A DNA stretch of 64,000 nt, taken from Henriciella pelagia (lineage in GTDB: Bacteria > Pseudomonadota > Alphaproteobacteria > Caulobacterales > Hyphomonadaceae). The translations under genes were made by a program, and so were the position numbers. Positions 9,788 to 18,295 of the stretch are shown piece after piece (positions within the stretch are counted from its first letter, which is position 1; each line of letters begins with the position of its first letter). The DNA is taken from positions 620,001-684,000 of the forward strand of contig NZ_NCSU01000011.1 in NCBI RefSeq assembly GCF_002088945.1, written 5' to 3'. The notes under the pieces are model-generated. The model did not search any database. It saw nothing but the letters and a program-made list of their open reading frames with translations, and had not been told where the DNA came from.

Positions 9788-12481
9788 ATGTTAGACGAGC
9801 ATCCCTTCCCTGAAACCGCAACCACCTGCCCTTATTGCGGGGTCGGATGCGGTGTACTGGCAAGGCCGTCGGCCGATGGACAGCGGGCTGAAGTCAGAGG
9901 CGACGCCGGCCACCCATCAAACTACGGACGCCTCTGCTCCAAGGGGTCAGCCCTCGGCGAGACCCTGACGCATGAGGAACGTCTGCTCCACCCGCAAATC
10001 GACGGAAAACGCGCGAGCTGGGACGGTGCCCTGGACCTGATCGCCGATCGCTTTCGCGACGCTATAGACACTCAGGGTCCTGACAGTGTGGCCATGTATG
10101 TGTCGGGCCAGTTCCTCACCGAGGACTATTACGTCGCCAACAAGCTGATGAAAGGCTTCGTCGGCACGGCCAATATCGATACCAATTCGCGTCTGTGCAT
10201 GGCGTCCACCGTCGTCGGTCACAAGCGCGCCTTTGGCACTGACACTGTGCCGGGCTGTTATGACGACCTCGAAGAGGCCGACCTCATCGTTCTGGTTGGC
10301 AGCAATCTCGCCTGGTGCCACCCGGTGCTCTATCAGCGCATCCTCGCGGCCCGCGAGAAACGCGGCACCCGGCTGGTCGTGATCGATCCGCGCCGCACAT
10401 CGACCGCCGAAGACGCAGACCTCCATCTGCCCATCCGTCCCGGTTTCGATGTGCGCCTGTTCAACGCGCTCTTCCACGCGCTGGCAACGTCACAGGCGAG
10501 GGATGACCGGTTTGTCGCGCTACACACCTCCGGTCTTGAGGCGGCGCTGGAAGCCATCGACACGGTTTCCCCCTCCGACCTCGCCGCCATGACGGGCATA
10601 TCCGACAAGGACCTCGCTACATTTTTCGGTTGGTTCATTGCCATAGATCGCACCGTCACAGTGTTCTCGCAGGGCGTGAACCAGTCTTCAGCCGGGTCGG
10701 ACAAGGTCAACGCGATCATCAATTGCCACCTGGTGACCGGCCGTATCGGGAAGCCGGGCATGGGGCCGTTCTCGATCACCGGGCAGCCGAATGCGATGGG
10801 TGGCCGCGAAGTGGGCGGCCTCGCAAACCAGCTGGCCAGCCATATGGATTTCGAGCCGGACAATGTCAGCCGCATCGGCCGCTTCTGGAACGCACCAAAT
10901 ATGGCGACCCGTCCGGGCCTCAAGGCAGTTGACCTCTTCAATGCCGTTGCTGACGGGAAGATCAAGGCCCTGTGGATCATGGCGACCAATCCGGTCGTCT
11001 CGCTGCCCAATGCAGACAAGGTCCGCCGCGCCCTGGACGTCTGCCCCTTCGTCGTGGTTTCCGATGTGGTGTCGAGTGCGGACACGGTGGCCTATGCCCA
11101 TGTGGCACTGCCGGCGACCGGATGGGGCGAGAAGACGGGCACCGTGACAAATTCGGAGAGACGCATTTCCCGGCAGCGCAGCTTTCTGAAGCCACCCGGC
11201 GAATGCCGTCATGACTGGCAGGCCATCTGCGCCGTAGCGCAACGCCTTGGCTATTCCGGATTTGATTTTGCCTCGCCGGCAGACATCTACCGGGAATATG
11301 CCGCGCTGTCGGGCTTCGAGAACAACGATCAGCGCGATTTCGACATTGGCACGCATGGCAACATTTCAGACCGCGACTATGACGCCCTCTCCCCTTTCCA
11401 GTGGCCTCTACCCGCTGCCACTTCACCTGCGGGCAAGCTTGAGGGACGCTCGCACCGCTTCTTCGCGGATGGCAAGTTCTACACGCCGGACAGGAAGGCG
11501 CATTTCATCGCGACACCTTTTCGTCCGGCCCAGTCCCAGCCTTCAGATGACCTGCCTTTCATCCTGAATACCGGGCGTATCCGCGACCACTGGCACACAA
11601 TGACACGCACGGGAAAGTCCGCGCGCCTGTCGGCCCACATCGCAGAGCCCTTCCTCGAAGTTCACCCCGACGACGCAAAGGCAATCGGCGTTGAGCCGGC
11701 CTGCCTTGTTGAGGCACGAAATGCCTATGGCATTGCTCGCCTGCGGGCACTGGTGACAGACCGCGTATCGAAAGGAACCGTCTTCGCCCCCATGCACTGG
11801 ACGAACCGGTTCAGCGCCAAGGCCTGCATTGACGCGCTGGTCGCGCCGAACACCGATCCTGCATCCGGCCAGCCGGAATCGAAGCATTCCACCGTTGCGT
11901 TGCGTCCGCTCAAGATCGACTGGCAGGCCTTTGCCGTCCTGACCGAGGAACCGGATGCGGAAACCTTGAAACCATTTGCGTACTGGGCACTTGCCCGCAC
12001 AGACAAGGGCTGGCGTCTCGAAGTCGCTGGTATCGGAGACATGATCACAGCCCTGCGCACCATTGTCAGGGAGCCGGACGCGCTGGCACTCTCGACCGGG
12101 GCGGGCCGCGAAGCGATCGCAAGTTTCGCCGGCAAGACGCTGACAGGCTTTGTCATCGGCACTGAAGGCGCGCCTGTCGAAGCGGACAGAAGCTGGCTCG
12201 CGGGCCTGATTGGCACTGACCTCCAATCCGACGTCCGCATCGGACTTCTGGCGGGCCGGCCACCCATTGGCGCCTCATGTGGCAGGATCGTCTGCTCCTG
12301 CATGGGCGTAGGCAGCCAGACCATCCTCGACGCAATCGAAGACGGCGCGGCAAGCGTCAGCGCCGTCGGAGCAGCAACAGGCGCGGGCACCAATTGCGGG
12401 TCCTGCAAGAGCGAAATTGCGAGCCTTCTGAAGGTGTCCCTCGAAACAGTGAATATCAGCGAACACGTAGCGGCGGAGTGA
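9788..12481 (+). CDS. nasA: assimilatory nitrate reductase catalytic subunit NasA
   Basis: Reduces nitrate to nitrite. 897 residues, no Tat signal, hence cytoplasmic. The N-terminal [4Fe-4S] ligands are Cys14, Cys17, Cys21 and Cys50 (CPYCGVGC...GRLCSKG). The likely Mo ligand is Cys137 in NSRLCMAS. Molybdopterin oxidoreductase and dinucleotide-binding domains follow. A BFD-like [2Fe-2S] domain ends the chain (CGRIVCSCMG...NCGSCKS). The Shine-Dalgarno is weak. No flavoprotein electron donor (NasB/NasC) is encoded in the cluster, so the donor is open: NirB, a ferredoxin or a gene elsewhere. mobA at 16.7 kb serves its Mo-bis-MGD cofactor. Confidence 0.96.
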   Translation: MLDEHPFPETATTCPYCGVGCGVLARPSADGQRAEVRGDAGHPSNYGRLCSKGSALGETLTHEERLLHPQIDGKRASWDGALDLIADRFRDAIDTQGPDSVAMYVSGQFLTEDYYVANKLMKGFVGTANIDTNSRLCMASTVVGHKRAFGTDTVPGCYDDLEEADLIVLVGSNLAWCHPVLYQRILAAREKRGTRLVVIDPRRTSTAEDADLHLPIRPGFDVRLFNALFHALATSQARDDRFVALHTSGLEAALEAIDTVSPSDLAAMTGISDKDLATFFGWFIAIDRTVTVFSQGVNQSSAGSDKVNAIINCHLVTGRIGKPGMGPFSITGQPNAMGGREVGGLANQLASHMDFEPDNVSRIGRFWNAPNMATRPGLKAVDLFNAVADGKIKALWIMATNPVVSLPNADKVRRALDVCPFVVVSDVVSSADTVAYAHVALPATGWGEKTGTVTNSERRISRQRSFLKPPGECRHDWQAICAVAQRLGYSGFDFASPADIYREYAALSGFENNDQRDFDIGTHGNISDRDYDALSPFQWPLPAATSPAGKLEGRSHRFFADGKFYTPDRKAHFIATPFRPAQSQPSDDLPFILNTGRIRDHWHTMTRTGKSARLSAHIAEPFLEVHPDDAKAIGVEPACLVEARNAYGIARLRALVTDRVSKGTVFAPMHWTNRFSAKACIDALVAPNTDPASGQPESKHSTVALRPLKIDWQAFAVLTEEPDAETLKPFAYWALARTDKGWRLEVAGIGDMITALRTIVREPDALALSTGAGREAIASFAGKTLTGFVIGTEGAPVEADRSWLAGLIGTDLQSDVRIGLLAGRPPIGASCGRIVCSCMGVGSQTILDAIEDGAASVSAVGAATGAGTNCGSCKSEIASLLKVSLETVNISEHVAAE

Positions 12482-12486
12482 AGACC

Positions 12487-13239
12487 ATGTCAGCGAAACT
12501 TTCCCTGATCGGTTGCGGCCCCGGAGCGGCAGACCTTCTTACCATCCGCGCGAGCCGAAGGATCGGCGAGGCTGACCTCGTCCTCTTCGACCGGCTGGTC
12601 GAACCGGATGTTCTCGAGCTTGCCTCACCTCTTGCCGAAAAGCGGTACGTCGGAAAAGGCTGCGGCGATGGCGGACGCCAGCAGGCCGACATCAATTGTA
12701 TCCTCAAAGAGGCACTCAGGGACGGTCGTCATGTGGTCCGCCTCAAATCAGGCGACCCAATGGTGTTCGGGCGCGCGGCAGAGGAAGTCGCCATTGCTGT
12801 CGAGCTGGAAGCCGAGATCGAAATCGTGCCCGGCGTCACCGCTGCACTTGCTGCGGCAGCCGAAAACGCCATCACCGTCACAGAACGCATGGAACTTCAG
12901 AGCTTTGTCGTGACGACGGGCAAATCAGCGGACCCGAACAAGGACCCGGACTGGTCTAATCTCGTGAAGCCCGGCGTGTGCGTCGCCTTCTATATGAGCG
13001 TGGCGCAGGCCTGGCGGATCCAGACAGCCCTTATGGCGAAAGGCGTTCCGGGGCACATCGCAACGGACTGGATCGAGAATTCCGGACGTCCCAACGCCCG
13101 ACGTGTTACGAGCCGACTGGACAGGCTGGCCCTCGATGCCCGCAAACAGGGCGTGAGCAACCCTGCCATCCTGTTTATCCGCTATCCGCTGAGTGCAGCG
13201 GCGGGTCAGCTTTCCGCGCAGCAGGCCGAGCAGGCCTGA
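12487..13239 (+). CDS. cobA: uroporphyrinogen-III C-methyltransferase (siroheme pathway)
   Basis: SAM-dependent methylation of uroporphyrinogen III to precorrin-2, the first step to siroheme needed by NirB. 250 residues, a stand-alone SUMT without the CysG dehydrogenase/ferrochelatase domain. Family motifs: GCGPGAADLLTIRA near the N-terminus, VRLKSGDPMVFGR near residue 88, VPGVTAALAAAAE near 115. GGAG in the end of nasA serves as ribosome site. Last gene of the operon; it meets nasS tail to tail with a six-base gap. The later siroheme enzymes are not in this window. Confidence 0.93.
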   Translation: MSAKLSLIGCGPGAADLLTIRASRRIGEADLVLFDRLVEPDVLELASPLAEKRYVGKGCGDGGRQQADINCILKEALRDGRHVVRLKSGDPMVFGRAAEEVAIAVELEAEIEIVPGVTAALAAAAENAITVTERMELQSFVVTTGKSADPNKDPDWSNLVKPGVCVAFYMSVAQAWRIQTALMAKGVPGHIATDWIENSGRPNARRVTSRLDRLALDARKQGVSNPAILFIRYPLSAAAGQLSAQQAEQA

Positions 13240-13245
13240 TCCGCC

Positions 13246-14529
13246 CTATTTCCCAAGGTCTGCGACCTGGCTGCGGTCGCTTTCACCCAGCCTGTCCTCG
13301 CCGCGGCGAATGTCGAACCCCGAAACATAGTCGCTGAACCGTGCCGGATCGAACGGCTTGCCATCGAGAAACCGGTCGGCTGAGCAGGCAATGGGCTGCG
13401 ATTGCGTCTCCATCAGCCAGGCATGCTGATGGGCGCCTTCGACCTTCTGGTCCGAGACGGGGCATGCCACATCAAGTGCTTTGACAGCCTCGCAGTAAAT
13501 GTCCGGTCGGAATGCGTTTTCCGCGACCGACTCCACGTCGACAGTCTCCGGCACTTCGCCCCATCGCACCATCTGCGACAGGATCCATTTGGCATGTGAG
13601 CGCCACGGAAAATTCGCGGCATAGCGGTGGAAGACGTTGAAGTCCGGCATCTTGAGGCGAAGGTGACCGCCCGTCTGGACGCCGACACCGGTCAGGGAAC
13701 TGACAATCTCATCATAGGCCGTATTCACATATTCAGGCGCTGCGATCATCCGCGCCGCAGTCTGCCGGTTAGCCACGTCATCCAGCCATTTCGATGCCTC
13801 CGACAGGCTTGCGATGAGAGCGAGATGCGTATCGTGATGGTCAGACGCCCATGATTTGCGAACTGCCAGCACCTTTTCCGGACCGTTCGACCAGATTTCG
13901 CCCGATGTGATCAGTGTACGGCCCAATCCCCCAACCACGGCCGCGCTGTTCCACGGCTCACCCACGCAATAGCCATCGATGTGTCCCGTCGACAGCGCAT
14001 CCACCGTCAGCGATGGCGGGACAACGACCAGGTTCAGGTCACGGTCGGGATCGATACCGGCCTCCGCCAGCCAGAAGCGCAACTCATAGCTGTGCATGGA
14101 CTGGGGATAGACATGTGCCAGGGTCAGAGGTGCGCCGCCCTCGGCCTGTCGCTGTTGGATGACCCGCTTCAACGCGCGCGCTGTCAGCGGAAGCTCCTCC
14201 ATCAGGTCCGGCGCGCGCTGCCGCATTTCCTCGTGAAGCGCATTCGAGACGGTAATGGCATTGCCGTTCAGGTTCATGGTGAAGGCGGTCGTGAAGTCTC
14301 CCGGAAACGGGCCCAGCCTCGCAGCGGACGCCACGACCATCGGCGACAGCATATGCGCCGCATCGATCACCCCACTTCCCAGTGCATCCCGCATCGCCGC
14401 CCACGACACAAACCGCCGCAAAGAGACATCCAGTCCATTCTGCGCAAAGATACCCCTCTCGCGCGCCACCACCAGCGAAGCGCAGTCCGTCAACGGAGCA
14501 AATCCGATATTCAATGTCTGCGCCGTCAT
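13246..14529 (-). CDS. nasS: nitrate-sensing regulator NasS (NrtA-like, cytoplasmic)
   Basis: 427 residues of the NrtA/CmpA periplasmic-binding fold but starting directly in the domain (LNIGFAPLTDCASLV) with no signal peptide or lipobox, so it stays in the cytoplasm. In known systems NasS holds NasT inactive without nitrate or nitrite and releases it when the ligand binds. Shared landmarks with NrtA here are MNLNGNAITVS and GYCVGEPWN. Its ATG overlaps the nasT stop by four bases (ATGA), so the two are translationally coupled. Confidence 0.9.
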   Translation of the reverse strand: MTAQTLNIGFAPLTDCASLVVARERGIFAQNGLDVSLRRFVSWAAMRDALGSGVIDAAHMLSPMVVASAARLGPFPGDFTTAFTMNLNGNAITVSNALHEEMRQRAPDLMEELPLTARALKRVIQQRQAEGGAPLTLAHVYPQSMHSYELRFWLAEAGIDPDRDLNLVVVPPSLTVDALSTGHIDGYCVGEPWNSAAVVGGLGRTLITSGEIWSNGPEKVLAVRKSWASDHHDTHLALIASLSEASKWLDDVANRQTAARMIAAPEYVNTAYDEIVSSLTGVGVQTGGHLRLKMPDFNVFHRYAANFPWRSHAKWILSQMVRWGEVPETVDVESVAENAFRPDIYCEAVKALDVACPVSDQKVEGAHQHAWLMETQSQPIACSADRFLDGKPFDPARFSDYVSGFDIRRGEDRLGESDRSQVADLGK

Positions 14530-15197
14530 TCCGGAAGCTCTCCCGCCTTGTTTGCCAGCATCTCCAGGATCGTGATCACATTGGAGGCCACGTCCTTGAT
14601 TGGCTTTCCCTGTTGCTGGGACATCTTGCGCATGGAGGAGAATGCCTGGTCCTCCGTCATGCCGTGATGCTGCATGAGCAGCCCCTTGGCCCGCTCGATC
14701 ACTTTGCGGGCGGCGAGATCGTCCTTGGTTTTCTGCAACTCGGATCGAAGCCCGTCCATGTGCCGGAAACGGGCAATCGCCGTGTCGATGAGCGGCCGCA
14801 CGCGCCGCGGCATGAGTCCATCGATCACATAGGCGCTCACGCCCGCATCAATCGCATCCTGCATGCGGTCGCCCCCTTCTTCCTCGACAAACATGACAAT
14901 GGGCTTGGGGTTCGACCGCGCGACAAGGCGCAGGCTCTCGATTGTATCCCGGTCGGGTGAATTACAGTCCATGATGATTACGTCCGGTCCAATGCGGGAA
15001 ATCATGTCGAGGAGGAGCCGGCCATGCGTGCGAGATGCCGTGTGTACAACAGCATTCGCAGCCAGCCCTTCCTCGACAAGCTTGATGCGTTCGGGGTCGT
15101 CATCGATGATGAGCACGCGCAGAGGAACGTCTGACGAATTCACGTTAACTTGCGCACCCCGATTTGCGCCGGCTCCAGATGCCAGCGACGTTGCCAT
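14526..15197 (-). CDS. nasT: ANTAR-domain response regulator NasT (antiterminator)
   Basis: 223 residues. Receiver-like domain at about 25-145 (VLIIDDDPERI, IIMDCNSPD) and a C-terminal ANTAR RNA-binding domain (KVIERAKGLLMQHHG, DQAFSSMRKMSQQQGK, DVASNVI). NasT relieves leader termination of nitrate genes when freed from NasS. The ATG lies five bases after the porin stop and has no strong ribosome site; a GTG about 15 codons in is an alternative. The hairpin leaders before nrtA (1521-1565) and the porin (16520-16577) are the obvious candidate targets. Confidence 0.9.
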   Translation of the reverse strand: MATSLASGAGANRGAQVNVNSSDVPLRVLIIDDDPERIKLVEEGLAANAVVHTASRTHGRLLLDMISRIGPDVIIMDCNSPDRDTIESLRLVARSNPKPIVMFVEEEGGDRMQDAIDAGVSAYVIDGLMPRRVRPLIDTAIARFRHMDGLRSELQKTKDDLAARKVIERAKGLLMQHHGMTEDQAFSSMRKMSQQQGKPIKDVASNVITILEMLANKAGELPE

Positions 15198-15202
15198 TCC
15201 CG

Positions 15203-16429
15203 TCAGAGAGCGAAATCCAGCTGCAGCCAGATCTTCTGCGTGTCACTCGCAAACCCGTCCGACTGATAATCTGCGAACTTGAGGGTCAGCTTGACCTTGT
15301 CCCAGGTTCCAGACGCCGAAAGGTCGAGTTCGCTACCGTAATCGGATCCGCCCTCATCTGCCGAAAAATCATGGTAGATTGCCGCAATCGAGACGCCACT
15401 GAGCGGGCCGACATCGCCGACCTTGTAGCCGGCTTTTGCATAGATATCCTCCACACCGCCCACGGGCGTGACCAAAAACTTGTCAGCCCAGCCCTGGAAC
15501 TTGTGAAGCGTTGCGAGGGGAGTCTGAAACCCGCGCTGGTCGTCCCCGCCGAGAACCTCATACCCTGCACCGAGGGAGACGGCCCCGAAACTGTAATCGC
15601 CCTCGATGAGGTAATAGTCCGCCGAATAGTCGAACGGGCTTGATCCGTAATCCTTCTGATTGGCATAGGACGCGGCATAGCTGAGCTTGCCTTCGCCGAG
15701 CTCACGCGCGCCCGCCAGGCGAACGCCATAGGTCTCGGAGGACATGGTTCCGCCCGCGTCATCAATGTCGAGGAGATAGCCAAACCCGGTCAGGGACCCG
15801 AAAGGGGTTGGATAGGAGGCATTGGCGAGCCACACATCGCCCTCCCAGCGCCCCATCGCCGATTCGTCGCCGAAGATGCGATTCACTTGGTTGAGATAGG
15901 TGAAGTCGAGCTTCAGCTTGCCGATGGAGTCGTTCTGGACGCGTAGGCCATCGAAGGTCTGCTCATTCTGGCGCCAGCCTACATTTCCGACAAAGCGGGA
16001 GTCGTCGAGAATGACGCGCTGTCGGCCGAGCGTGATTGCGGTATCCGGAAAAGACTTGTTGGTCAGCTGCAGCCGGTTGAGTTCGGTCGCTTCCGGATCC
16101 GGCACGACAGGATACATCGTCTTGCCATTGGTCGTCGAATTGAAGTCATCGACAATGTCGCCAATATGGTCGAACTCCACGAGGAAGCTCGTGCCAAGGA
16201 ATTCGCCAGTCTGAAGGCCTGCGCGAAGCCGGTAGGTGAGCGCGTCCGCATTATCGGCAAACCCGTCCTGGTCGACGCCTTCATAGCGCAGGCGCAGGTC
16301 CAGGATTGGCTTGGTCTGGGACAGCGCCGCGTGGAGGCCGCTGTCGGCTACATCAGCAAAAGCGGTTGAGAAAGTGGTGCAGGCGCAGAGTGCAGCCAGG
16401 CTGCAAGCGGTCAATTTGGAAAAAGACAT
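15203..16429 (-). CDS. outer-membrane porin, alginate-export-like family
   Basis: 408 residues with a Sec signal peptide (cleavage near STAFA-DVA, about residue 25) and a C-terminus of alternating aromatic/hydrophobic strands ending WLQLDFAL, typical of an outer-membrane beta barrel. The strand pattern suggests the alginate-export porin superfamily. Cargo cannot be read from sequence; lying directly upstream of nasTS suggests a channel used in nitrate uptake. A promoter-like TACAAT and three hairpins precede it at 16520-16614. Confidence 0.8.
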   Translation of the reverse strand: MSFSKLTACSLAALCACTTFSTAFADVADSGLHAALSQTKPILDLRLRYEGVDQDGFADNADALTYRLRAGLQTGEFLGTSFLVEFDHIGDIVDDFNSTTNGKTMYPVVPDPEATELNRLQLTNKSFPDTAITLGRQRVILDDSRFVGNVGWRQNEQTFDGLRVQNDSIGKLKLDFTYLNQVNRIFGDESAMGRWEGDVWLANASYPTPFGSLTGFGYLLDIDDAGGTMSSETYGVRLAGARELGEGKLSYAASYANQKDYGSSPFDYSADYYLIEGDYSFGAVSLGAGYEVLGGDDQRGFQTPLATLHKFQGWADKFLVTPVGGVEDIYAKAGYKVGDVGPLSGVSIAAIYHDFSADEGGSDYGSELDLSASGTWDKVKLTLKFADYQSDGFASDTQKIWLQLDFAL

Positions 16430-16719
16430 GGTTCGTCCTCGGTATGGTGCCGGATGCTCGACGTGTGCTGAGGAATCCGGCGCAAATGATCCTGATCGCC
16501 CGGTCAGGCGACGCTCATTTCTTCTTCACCGAAGATGTGCACCCTGCTTCGGGTGCCGTGTCTTTGATCATTCAAAGCTGTACTCTGATTGTACCGAGAG
16601 CCCCGCCAGTGCAATTGCGCGCGCCAGGAGACACGCCAAAGGCTTATTTTCTGCACGGGTTTGCGTTTTTTTTGACCCCGACTGCCGGTTTCTCGTGCAG
16701 GCTCGCCGGATGGCGAGGC
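16430..16719 (-). promoter_or_regulatory. porin-nasTS promoter and structured leader
   Basis: 290 bases between mobA and the porin. On the - strand a -10-like TACAAT lies at 16588-16593, with a poor -35 TTGCAC at 16609-16614 (15-base spacer). The -35 overlaps GCGCAATTGCAC, which resembles the palindrome GTGCAATTCGCAC upstream of nrtA. Downstream are three consecutive hairpins: 16562-16577, 16539-16556 and 16520-16535. A weak stem at 16491-16508 is followed by ATCATTT. Promoter placement is tentative. Confidence 0.45.
16520..16577 (-). promoter_or_regulatory. three hexaloop hairpins, candidate NasT target in porin leader
   Basis: Read on the - strand: CTTTG, loop AATGAT, CAAAG (16562-16577); GCACCC, loop GAAGCA, GGGTGC (16539-16556); TCTTC, loop GGTGAA, GAAGA (16520-16535). 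Linkers are 5 and 3 bases. All loops are six bases with G at position 4; the first also has A at position 1, the published ANTAR consensus. The first stem could close one more pair, giving a tetraloop, and could equally be a DNA palindrome. The leader feeds porin-nasT-nasS, so NasT would control its own operon. Confidence 0.45.
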
Positions 16720-17337
16720 TCAATCCGGCATAGTGCGCACGAGGCTTTCGGCCCTATCGAGGTCTTCCGGCGTATTGATGTTGAGGAAGCGGTCGCTGCC
16801 CGCTTCAATCGAAACTCGCCGCGCACCGAGCCGGTCGGCAATCTTGTGCAGCGCAAGCTCGCCTTCATCGACGCAGGCGCGGAAATCTTCCAGCGCCGCG
16901 CATGTCCAGAGACCGAAGGTCGGGTGCAGCCGCCCATCGGCTTCAACAATTGCCGCCTTCGCCTGACCGATGGATTCCTTCAACAGTTCCGGCAGCTCGT
17001 CCGGAAAGAAAGGCGCATCGACCGGCGCTGTCAGGACAGCGGATTCTCCTCCGTGGCGGTAATGTGCAAAGCCAAGCGCCGCAAGCAGCCCACCCGCAGG
17101 CCCGATGGACTCCTGGCCGGGCACCTGGTCGGCGATGAACGCAATGCTGGAGTCCCGCTCCAGCCATGCCGGACGCTCCGGCGCCAGCACGGCGAGCGCG
17201 TCGACCTTTCCCGTCAGCTTCGCGGCGACGAGTGACCAGAGCGGGCCACCAGCGAGTTCCACAACCGCCTTGTCGCGTCCACCGAGCCGTAGACCCCGGC
17301 CACCGGCCAGAATGCATCCAATTATTTTCATGGGCAT
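16720..17337 (-). CDS. mobA: molybdenum cofactor guanylyltransferase MobA
   Basis: Transfers GMP from GTP to molybdopterin-Mo, giving the MGD cofactor used by NasA. About 205 residues. Nucleotidyltransferase start motif CILAGGRGLRLGGRDKA, then SIGPAGGLLAALGFA and a metal-binding TAPVDAPFFP. The first ATG after the tRNA gene is at 17337 (MPMK); 17331 is equally possible, and neither has a clear ribosome site. Its place beside the nitrate genes matches its role, though it has its own transcription unit or follows tRNA-Lys. Confidence 0.9.
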   Translation of the reverse strand: MPMKIIGCILAGGRGLRLGGRDKAVVELAGGPLWSLVAAKLTGKVDALAVLAPERPAWLERDSSIAFIADQVPGQESIGPAGGLLAALGFAHYRHGGESAVLTAPVDAPFFPDELPELLKESIGQAKAAIVEADGRLHPTFGLWTCAALEDFRACVDEGELALHKIADRLGARRVSIEAGSDRFLNINTPEDLDRAESLVRTMPD

Positions 17338-17403
17338 GATGATCTGCGGAAGACCCGCTGCCACGTCAAGACAGCAGACTAGCTGCGCATCGACCCTGAG
17401 AAG

Positions 17404-17479
<76 letters not shown>

Positions 17480-17536
17480 ATTCTGTTTTGAGAGCTGGCC
17501 ATGTAGTCGCGAAGTGCAGAAAAGGCAAATGCTCTT

Positions 17537-18271
17537 TCAGAGCTTGTAATCGGGCAGTGAGCCAAAGGCGAACTTCAGCGCCTCACCCCAATTGGCTGAA
17601 ATCAGGTTGTAATAGGGGTCATCCTCCTCGATCCGCCGCTGCGCCATGATATCGAGACTGTCCTTTTCATAAAGCAGGAGGTCGAGCGGCAGCCCGACGG
17701 ACAAGTTCGCCTTCATGGTGGAATCGAAGGACACCATCATCAGCTTCACCGCAGCCTCAAACGTCATGTCCGGCTCGTAGGCCCGCACGAGGATCGGGCG
17801 ACCATATTTGGTCTCACCGATCTGGAAGAAAGGCGTCTCCTTTGAGGCTTCGACAAAATTGCCCTCCGGATAGATGAGGAACAGGCGCGGCTCGGCACCG
17901 GCGATCTGTCCGCCAAGGATGATGGTCGCCTTGAACGGCGATTCCGCATCCGGCCCCTCATCCGGCGCGCTCTCGCGGATAACGTTCCGCAGCGTCTTGC
18001 CGACAAGGCGCGCTGCCTGGAACATGGACGGCACTTCGAGGATGGAGGGATTGCGCTCTTCCGGTGCCTTGGTGCGCTCGTCCAGCATGCTGACCACGGC
18101 TTGCGTTGTCGCAAGATTCCCCGCCGTCATCATGACGAGGGTCCGCTCGCCCGGTTTGCTCCAGGTGAACATCTTCCGATACGTGGAGATATTGTCGACA
18201 CCGGCATTGGTCCGCGTGTCGGACATGAAAACGAGGCCTCTGTCGAGGCGGAGACCTACGCAGTACGTCAT
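17537..18271 (-). CDS. Anbu/BPH-type proteasome-like Ntn hydrolase
   Basis: 244 residues with the N-terminal nucleophile hydrolase fold of proteasome beta subunits. The second residue is Thr (MTYCVGLRLDRG), which would become the catalytic N-terminus after Met removal; MSDTRTNAG follows, as in the Anbu (ancestral beta-subunit) family. It closes the operon ATP-grasp/alpha-E/transglutaminase/Anbu, 24 bases after the transglutaminase gene. This grouping is known from comparative genomics; substrate and physiological role remain unsettled. Confidence 0.85.
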   Translation of the reverse strand: MTYCVGLRLDRGLVFMSDTRTNAGVDNISTYRKMFTWSKPGERTLVMMTAGNLATTQAVVSMLDERTKAPEERNPSILEVPSMFQAARLVGKTLRNVIRESAPDEGPDAESPFKATIILGGQIAGAEPRLFLIYPEGNFVEASKETPFFQIGETKYGRPILVRAYEPDMTFEAAVKLMMVSFDSTMKANLSVGLPLDLLLYEKDSLDIMAQRRIEEDDPYYNLISANWGEALKFAFGSLPDYKL

Positions 18272-18295
18272 GCCGATTTAAGGGGAAAACCCATC

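Noticed and set aside
16539-16556. GCACC...GGTGC as an NtrC binding site
   Set aside because: Spacer is eight bases instead of about five; the hexaloop hairpin explanation fits better with its neighbours.
16562-16577. CTTTGATCATTCAAAG read as an FNR/CRP-type operator
   Set aside because: TTGA and TCAA are four bases apart, whereas FNR sites need six; kept as a hairpin/palindrome only.
16605-16626. sigma-54-like TGGCGCG...TTGCA on the - strand upstream of the porin
   Set aside because: The GG and GC elements are nine bases apart; sigma-54 promoters need ten, and the spacing is strict.
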